Shown: positions 57,944 to 64,000 of the stretch, piece by piece
How the letters are laid out: every line of letters starts with the position of its first letter
Position numbering within the stretch: the first letter of the stretch is position 1
Assembly (NCBI GenBank): GCA_038501625.1
Contig: JAZAYU010000368.1
Span: 41,001-105,000, forward strand
From: Corbicula japonica
Lineage: Eukaryota > Mollusca > Bivalvia > Venerida > Cyrenidae
Direction of reading: 5' to 3'
DNA: 64,000 nucleotides
The notes under the pieces: model-generated
Told to the model about the DNA's origin: nothing
What the model saw: only the letters and a program-made list of their open reading frames with translations
Databases searched by the model: none
Made by a program: the position numbers and the translations under genes

Positions 57944-59656
57944 AAATGATAACATCAATCATCTGATAATTAGTAGCGGTGTCCGGTTACTCAGTATCTC
58001 GCAGACGACTGTCCGACGTGTTGGGTTTAATCACTAACGGACGCTGCTCACATGGTCGGGGTTGACTGATAGTGATCACCAAATTATTCAATTCAAACAC
58101 TTGTACGGGAGGGTGCATACAGCATGTGGTTTCCGATTACAATACTCATACATATTGTACCTATTTTGGATTTACTAATGGCTAATAAGCGCATTTTCCC
58201 CTAGTTTGTACCGTGATGTTAACAATAATTACTTATTAAGTTAGTATCTATTTTAGTCCCTTGAGCCAAGCTACCTGTAAACCTTTATAAATAACATTTT
58301 GTAAAAGTATGTGAATGGTAAAGAGTTGATTTTTAAATACTTTAGATAAGAAATTTGCTTCCTGTAGCTCTATTTATACAGTTATAAAATGTTAACATAT
58401 CTATAGATAATACTTAATATTCATTATCAGTTAAATCAGTTATTGACCTTGAATTCATTTGTAATATAGTTGATGTACTGACTTCATTCATATGATTAAC
58501 AATACATTAATTTATTTACCAATAATTTTACTGCACATTCAATGGTAAACCAGAAACACTAATTAACGAATTTCTAAAAAAGTAAGCAAGAAAACACAGC
58601 TAGGAAATTCCGATATAAATATTGATAACAATTTGAGGTATCATTTTAATACAATGTTTTAATGTTTGTGATGATTCGAAGCTTTAAAGAAATATAATTG
58701 TTCGTTCGTCTGTCTGTCCGTATGTTAAAAAGCGAATTAATCACAAATTGTCTATGTCACGGAAACTAATACGGACAGTTCGTTCTTTTTAATCGCTTTT
58801 TAATATGCGGACGGACATACGCCGGAACGGATATTTTTTATTTTTTTTAAAGCTTACAAAACCGCGAGGAAATAATATGTAGCCTACGCTCGATTTACCG
58901 TATTGCACAATAATTGCAATTGACTTAACCGACATATCATAAATGTACTGAAGGTTATTGTGCCATGTACTTAATTTAGTTTATTGTAGGTTTATTGTTG
59001 TAATATTCGATGACATTTAGGGAATTTTGGAAAGAATTTGTGTATAAATGAGGGAGTTTCAGATATTAAGGAATGTTTTTAACAAGGTATTTTTTCTTGA
59101 AATCACGTGACTTCTATTTGGAATTCCCACTTCTTTTTCCTAATGTTATATGAGGTAATTTACTTTTGTTGAAAAAAACATGTTCCGGGGTCTAAATTGT
59201 GATTTTTTGGATTTCCAGATTGTGTAATTTGATTTTTTAAATGACACAATAATCGGATGAGACAATATAATTGATATGTTAAATGATATGATAATCGGAT
59301 ATTACAGTAAGAATTTTTTCATGTGTTTTATTTCCATACTATGTAGTTTCTTTAAAATGTCAGTATGGCGGAAAACGTCAGCCGATTTTTCTGTAACTCG
59401 TTATGTTAACTATACTCGACCCCCACCATCAAATTATTCAGTTAAACACTTCCAACGAAGCGTATGCTACTGTAAGGTGCATTGATATAGCTATTGTCGC
59501 TGTCAGAGAATGATTTGTTTGCATCATTTTAATCTGCCATGACAAAGCCTTTAAGCGATCTAACAGAGGGAGACTTCAATGAAATAACTTCGTCGGTTTA
59601 ATGTTAATCAAGCGATACAGAGTTTAGAATTGATTTTTCCTTTCTTCTCATTGCAG

Positions 59657-60312
59657 AATACAACGAAGCAAACCCACACGAAGATATGTGCAACACAACG
59701 CCAAATGATCAAACCGAGCTGACAGCAAATGCGTATAACTCGGCCAGGGAGGGTCAGAAAAGAAAATCAGAATCGACCGACGATAACCCGGTGCCATCAA
59801 AACGAATATCACCCTTTTTGAACACAAACAAAGAAAAGAGGGACGAGAAAAAGAAAATTCTCAAACTGTCGTTAAAAAAGCTCCGGAAACTGGACGACCC
59901 GGAGACATTCTTAAGAAGAACTGTTCTAGTAAATAACACTATGAAAAAGATTCAAAGTGAATTGCGCGAAGAGAAATATAAAACAAGATATGGTTTTGGA
60001 AAAAATAGGCATTTTTACAATTGTAGTGTTCTAAACAATAGTTGTTTATCAAACTGTTATTTATACGATGACCCCTATCTCAGCGGCGTTCACGAGAAAA
60101 TCACAGACGATATGACGGACACGCTCGTGAAAAATGTGTTAAATTACAACGCTGGTGACGTCATTGCCGAATGTGACAGTACAACCGTAGATTCTGATAG
60201 ACAATTACCTTTAAGTGGAGATGATAGACATTTACCTTTAACTGAAGAAGGTAAACACCACGAGATCTCAGCGGATATTAATGTTGACCTGTGCAGCCAT
60301 TTACTTTCATAG
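59657..60312 (+). CDS. SERTA domain protein, gene 2, exon 2 (terminal)
   Basis: This exon encodes 218 residues including the split codon, giving a 329-residue protein with exon 1. SERTA proteins modulate E2F/DP and bromodomain cofactor activity in the nucleus; this role is inferred. In full-length numbering a basic GQKRKSES motif is at about 143-150, KRISPFLNT at about 160-168 and the SERTA core at about 178-215 (LKLSLKKLRKLDDPE, LRRTVLVNNTMKKIQ). The shared second block, NSCLSNCYLYDDPYLSGVHE plus KITDDMTDTLVKNVLN, follows at about 234-270. The C-terminus has an imperfect repeat (RQLPLSGDDRHLPLTEEG) and stops at LCSHLLS, close to where gene 1 reads LKHLLSEIEF, so this paralogue is shorter. 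The acceptor TTGCAG ends at 59656. An internal Met at 59686 could serve another start. Confidence 0.88.
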
Positions 60313-60328
60313 CAAACCAGAAAAATGA

Positions 60329-60334
60329 AATAAA
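60329..60334 (+). terminator. Candidate polyadenylation signal of gene 2
   Basis: AATAAA lies 17 bp after the stop, just before a palindrome. As in gene 1, this would give an unusually short 3' UTR; downstream signals may be used instead. Confidence 0.35.
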
Positions 60335-60362
60335 CAAGGTGAATAGTGCAATAAGTGTTCAG

Positions 60363-60513
60363 TGCCCAAGGTTATAAAGCTGAGCATGGAAACCAGTCTC
60401 AAATCTCAAGCATCTGATTGGCTGAAATGGCGACTGGTCGCCATTTCAGCCAATCAGATGCTTGAGATTTGAGACTGGCTTCCAATCTCAGTTTTATAAC
60501 CTTCAGCCCAGGA
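60363..60513. mobile_element. Palindromic repeat P1, first copy downstream of gene 2
   Basis: GTGCCCAAGGTTATAAAGCT through GGCTGAAATGGCGACTGG, then inverted GGTCGCCATTTCAGCCAATC through CAGTTTTATAACCTTCAGCC. Arms are about 75 bp with few mismatches. It starts 51 bp after the gene 2 stop. Confidence 0.9.
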
Positions 60514-60680
60514 TGAATTACGCCATATATCAAGGTCGGCATTTTTCATAGACGTATAATTGCCTGGCACCGTGATGTTCTCTTCGTAATAAAATTAACG
60601 TAACATGCATTTGTAGAAGTCAGTACTATTACTCGTAGCTGTTATCCCGTTATTCCGTGGGATATGGCTGTTAACCATAG

Positions 60681-60853
60681 ACGAACAGTGTAGATCCAGA
60701 CCAGCTGGTACATTCACTCTGTCTGATCCGGATCTACATTGTTCGCTTTTTGATTCATTGGAATATTTTGACCAAGAAGCGAACAGTGTAGATCCTGATC
60801 AGACGGTACGGATGTGCTAGCTGATCTGGATCTACATTGTTCGCACATGCGAT
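60681..60853. mobile_element. Double-hairpin MITE (GCGAACAGTGTAGATC family), best-preserved copy
   Basis: CGAACAGTGTAGATCCAGAC...GGATCTACATTGTTCGC is hairpin one; GCGAACAGTGTAGATCCTGA...GGATCTACATTGTTCGCACA is hairpin two. A GACCAAGAAG linker lies between. Confidence 0.75.
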
Positions 60854-60930
60854 AAAATCCATTTAAAATGAAGTAAAGGGTTTATTAATATGTAAGATCA
60901 GTTAATATAGGTTTTATATATGCAAACTGT

Positions 60931-61075
60931 GCTGAAGATTATAAAACTGAGTTTAGAAACCAGTCTCAAATCTCAAGCATCTGAACGGCTGAAATGGCGA
61001 CCAGTCGCCATTTCAGCCATTCAAATTCTTGAGATTTGAGACTGGTTTCTAAACTCAGTTTTATAACCTTGGGGC
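60931..61075. mobile_element. Palindromic repeat P1, second copy downstream of gene 2
   Basis: AAGATTATAAAACTGAGTTT, AAACCAGTCTCAAATCTCAA and GGCTGAAATGGCGACCAGTC, followed by the inverted arm ending GTTTTATAACCTTGGGGCC. A few arm mismatches (CTGAACGGC versus GCCATTCAA). Confidence 0.9.
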
Positions 61076-61120
61076 CTGATTTTCACATTCCACTTGTTAT
61101 GTCCTGTAGTTGTCAAGTTC

Positions 61121-61270
61121 AGTGCCCAAGTTTATAAAACTGAGCATGGAAACCAGTCTCAAATCTCAAGCATCTGATTGGCTGAAATGGCGACCAGTCG
61201 CCATTTCAGCCAATCAGATGCTTGAGATTTGAGACAGGTTTCCAAACTCAGTTTTATAACCTTCAACCCT
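61121..61270. mobile_element. Palindromic repeat P1, third copy downstream of gene 2
   Basis: GTGCCCAAGTTTATAAAACT through GGCTGAAATGGCGACCAG and an inverted arm ending GTTTTATAACCTTCAACCCT. It is closest to the copy at 60363. Confidence 0.9.
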
Positions 61271-61636
61271 GAAGTGTAAACTATGATGAAGGAGTTGCCC
61301 GGTTGATCATTATTGCTTTATCTATATTTATATTTAATTTAACTCTCTGCCATGAAGTATTAAGTGGGTTTGTGTTTATAAATAAATATGTAGGGGTGTG
61401 GGGTGAAATGCTGTTAAACATGAAAAGGCTATACGTGATTTATGTATTTATATTATGTTGATATATAAGCTGCATTATAACAGACGTTAAGGAATACATT
61501 GTAGATAAATGGGTCTACAAAGCATGTTTAATTGACTAGGTACACATTGCTTAGATTTTGAACTGTTACAAGTCTCGAAATTAAAGTCAGGTACAGTACG
61601 GGTACAGAAAACCTTTTCTCAATATGTACACGTTTT
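61271..61636. other. Intergenic, nothing seen
   Basis: AT-rich, no recognisable feature. Confidence 0.45.
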
Positions 61637-61822
61637 ATCGCATGTGCGACCGTTGTAGATCTAGATCTTCCGACATTTCCTTATCGGCTGATTAGGGTCT
61701 ACACTGTTCGCTTCTTGGTCACAAATAAACTAATGAACCAAAAAGCAAACAGTTAAGATTCTGATTCAGACTGCACGGATGTGCCAACATATCTGGATCT
61801 ACACAGTTTTCTCAGGCTATAA
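61637..61822. mobile_element. Double-hairpin MITE (GCGAACAGTGTAGATC family), diverged copy
   Basis: GCATGTGCGACCGTTGTAGA, GGGTCTACACTGTTCGCTTC, GACTGCACGGATGTGCC and ATCTGGATCTACACAGT. The second hairpin is eroded. Confidence 0.65.
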
Positions 61823-62469
61823 AGTCGTATCTAACTGGATAAGATGTGAATACACACGAGAAGTCAGGTTTGAAACGTATAGGTGTTACACATTCAAATA
61901 GTTCGTATGGATGCATTTACTACGGATGCATTTACGACAAAATTCCTTTATCTTGGATACATTTTTGAATATACCTTAAGGTGTTAATTTCACAGTTATC
62001 ACCTGGATCGACTGATTAATGTAACAGTATGAATTTTTTGTTTGTTTTGAAAGTGTGTTATTGGAATATGACAGAAGCACGAGGCTCGGGCTAGAACCTT
62101 TATTGTGAAACCATGAAAATTGATAGCTAATTGTTTATTTTATTTATGAGAAAATGCAATATTTTCCATTTATTTCTGATAACAAGAATGTGGTGTCAAT
62201 CGCTATACAATAGCTTAGCAAATTCATTTAGATTTTCATACATTCGTATTTACCATTTTGTTTGGATATTTAATATTAGATATATAATTTCTGGTTTGAG
62301 CTGTCAGCTGTTTGGTTGTGCGATCTTATGAGATCTAGATCTAATTACATCTACTGTATAGATAAATCAATTTATCAAAAAAGTTAAAAGTACCGTTAGA
62401 AAAAAAACTTATCTTTATTTGCTATTTATTGACTAATTTATTATATTTATTTTTTTGTATCACTGATTA
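61823..62469. other. Intergenic, nothing seen
   Basis: A 66-codon hydrophobic frame at 62131-62331 lacks any supporting context. Confidence 0.4.
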
Positions 62470-62584
62470 TGGATAAATAGACAGTCACGTGACACTCGTG
62501 GCGATATCAAATTTGTAAAATATTTTTCTGATAAACCATATTTATTTCAACTTGCCCATCACGTGACTGTCAAATTATCGATGA
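62470..62584. mobile_element. MITE with TTGACAGTCACGTG termini, copy 2
   Basis: ATGGATAAATAGACAGTCAC at the left and GTGACTGTCAAATTATCGAT at the right. The interior (GGCGATATCAAATTTGTAAA, GATAAACCATATTTATTTCA) is the reverse complement of the left half of 2851-3050. Confidence 0.7.
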
Positions 62585-62790
62585 CATATTATAAATGGTT
62601 TAATTTGGGAGAGTTAAATTTGTTTACTTGCCATGTTTAAAAGTAAAGATGATTGATCTGTGAATAAAATATTATTGAAAAAAATACTTACAAAAATAAA
62701 GAAAAATAGAGGGAAAGTGTTTTAGTTTAATTTCTCTTGAACAAATTAGTCTAATCTTTAAGTTAGAATTATTATGTCAGCGGTCATGTT
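62585..62790. other. Intergenic, nothing seen
   Basis: Short AT-rich gap without features. Confidence 0.45.
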
Positions 62791-62876
62791 GACCTGTAGT
62801 ACCTGTAGTGTTGACTGCCCTGTAGTACCTGTAGCGTTGACTGCCCCGTAGTACCTGTAGTGTTGACTGCCCTGTC
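62791..62876. repeat. ~30-bp minisatellite, about 3 copies
   Basis: The unit is CTGTAGTACCTGTAGTGTTG followed by ACTGCCC. A - strand frame across it (GTTGQS repeats) is an artefact. Confidence 0.9.
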
Positions 62877-63252
62877 ATAGTAAAATTGACTAATTTTGTT
62901 CATCGCTTTGATTATCAAAAAACGGCATACCAAAAAGTATGTGAAAAGTATGGAAAAATTCAAATTTATATCTTTGAGTCGCTTTTTGGCTTTTTTTCGG
63001 GCGCCATCTTTAAACGATACTACAGTGCAGTCATAATTGTACACGTATTCACTACAGGGCATCTATTTAAACGACGGTGATAATGTTTTCAATAGATTCC
63101 GACGTTTCTTGGTTTGAGACTTTTCTGTGAATTCACTCGTATAGACCATAGTTACTTAAATATGCAAACATCATCCTTAAGATTTTTCAAAGTTAAGGGA
63201 TGAGCATGTTTGCGGAAAAGTACTACTTCAGAACAGGAATCGCATACCAGAT
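62877..63252. other. Intergenic, nothing seen
   Basis: No recognisable feature. Confidence 0.45.
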
Positions 63253-63315
63253 GTGGTGAAGTGGTATCTTCAAATTAGAGCATCGGAACCCTGAACTGGT
63301 GTCCGGTTCGAATTC
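63253..63315 (+). other. tRNA-like sequence (weak)
   Basis: TGGTGAAGTGGTATCTT resembles an A box and GGTTCGAATTCC is a good B box. The cloverleaf is not convincing, so it is more likely a SINE head or chance. Confidence 0.3.
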
Positions 63316-63394
63316 CACATACAAGTATTTCGAATTTGAGTTCGGGTTTTTAGCTCGACTAATCGAAGAATATGTCGAGCTATTGTACTCACTT

Positions 63395-63428
63395 GGGCGT
63401 CGGCGTCGGCGTCGCCGTCGGCGTCCCG
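63395..63428. repeat. (GGCGTC)n short tandem repeat
   Basis: Five to six GGCGTC/GCGTCG hexamers in an AT-rich setting. It directly precedes the satellite and seems to belong to the same composite repeat. Confidence 0.85.
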
Positions 63429-63429
63429 C

Positions 63430-64000
63430 TTTGGTTAAAGTTTGCGTGCAACCTACTGATATCTTAAAAACTACTATAGCTACAGCTTTGAAACTTGGCA
63501 CACTTGTTCATCATCATGTCCCGAGTATGAATGCCAAGAACCATAACTCTAACTTTCATTTTGATCAAATTATGGCCCTTTTTCGACTTAGAATTTCAGG
63601 TTAAAGTTTTCGTGCAAGCTAATGTACAAACACATAACTTCAATACTACTTATACTACAGCTTTGAAACTTGACACACTTGTTCATCATCATGTCCCGAG
63701 TATGTATGCCAAGAACCATAACTCTAACTTTCATTTTGATCAAATTATGGCCCTTTTTTGACTTAGAATTTCAGGTTAAAGTTTGCGTGCAAGCTAATGT
63801 ACAAACACATAACTTCAATACTACTTTTACCACAGCTTTGAAACTTGGCACACTTGTTCATCATCATGTCCCGAGTGTGTATGCCAAGAACCATAACTCT
63901 TACTTTCATTTTCATCAAATTATGGCCCTTTTTTCGATTTAGAATTTCAGGTTAAAGTTTGCATGCAAGCTACTGTACAAACACATAACTTCAATACTAC
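63430..64000. repeat. 175-bp satellite, at least 3 copies, running off the window
   Basis: GCTTTGAAACTTG(G/A)CACAC starts at 63485, 63660 and 63835, an exact 175-bp period. Each unit has TTGTTCATCATCATGTCCCG, GCCAAGAACCATAACTCT and AATTATGGCCC. The period is not a multiple of three, so the overlapping frames are artefacts. I recognise the motif as typical of bivalve genomes. Confidence 0.93.

Larger units (their letters stand above)
54260..59656 (+). other. Intron of gene 2 (phase 1)
   Basis: The intron is 5397 bp, from GTTAGC to TTCTTCTCATTGCAG, a strong pyrimidine tract and acceptor. It contains repeat copies at 54325, 55200, 55391, 55985, 56512, 56715 and 57541; the remaining sequence is AT-rich without recognised features. 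Confidence 0.72.

Noticed and set aside
63299..63942. Overlapping frames with repeated LVHHHVPSM peptides
   Set aside because: Translation of a 175-bp satellite whose period changes frame in each unit.

Overview
The window is animal nuclear DNA: AT-rich, spliced genes, LINE retrotransposons, tRNA-derived repeats, many palindromic MITE-like elements, microsatellites and minisatellites. The repeat repertoire (GCGAACAGTGTAGATC double hairpins, TTTCGTGG/TTCGCG elements, TGACCTTTGACCT repeats, the CATCATCATGTCCCGAG-type satellite) looks like a marine mollusc, most probably a bivalve. That assignment is inference from pattern memory, not a search. Only two protein-coding genes can be supported.

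Both genes encode SERTA-domain proteins, are on the + strand, and sit near the two ends of the window. Gene 1 is partial: its last coding exon is 828-1912 and earlier exons lie left of the window. Gene 2 is complete as a two-exon model: exon 1 at 53926-54259, a 5.4-kb intron, and exon 2 at 59657-60312, giving 329 residues. Both terminal exons follow phase-1 introns and share a KRK motif, a KRISPFLNT motif, the SERTA helix and a second conserved block after it (LSGVHEKITDDMT). They are therefore paralogues. SERTA proteins of vertebrates act as nuclear co-regulators of E2F/DP and PHD-bromodomain factors in cell-cycle transcription; a similar role here is inferred. Each gene is followed within 45-70 bp by a palindromic repeat of one shared family.

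Between the genes, about 52 kb is repeat-dominated. 6990-10290 is a decayed LINE. 10890-15240 is a tandem segmental duplication carrying a SINE, a 36-bp minisatellite and a ~245-bp repeat. 18430-20412 holds TGACCT-type repeats, SINE copies and a ~117-bp tandem repeat. 25900-32830 carries further SINE copies and a cyclically permuted dispersed repeat. 34045-36016 has a ~100-bp tandem repeat and a pogo-like non-autonomous transposon with a long (GA)n tract. 37911-38106 is an almost perfect palindrome flanked by TTAA. 40086-43725 contains 17-bp and 41-bp arrays. 44835-46475 is a tandem duplication containing two identical tRNA-Gly(GCC) genes. 49983-52077 is a second LINE, on the - strand, split by a 683-bp fold-back element with a 10-bp target duplication and abutted by a perfect 2 x 78-bp palindrome.

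Downstream of gene 2 lie three more palindromes, two double-hairpin MITEs, a TTGACAGTCACGTG-ended MITE also seen downstream of gene 1, a short minisatellite and, at the right edge, a 175-bp satellite. Apart from the SERTA genes, the two tRNAs and the transposon remnants, nothing in the sequence supports a functional gene. No coordinated gene system is evident; the most unusual content is the SERTA paralogue pair and the density of long fold-back elements.
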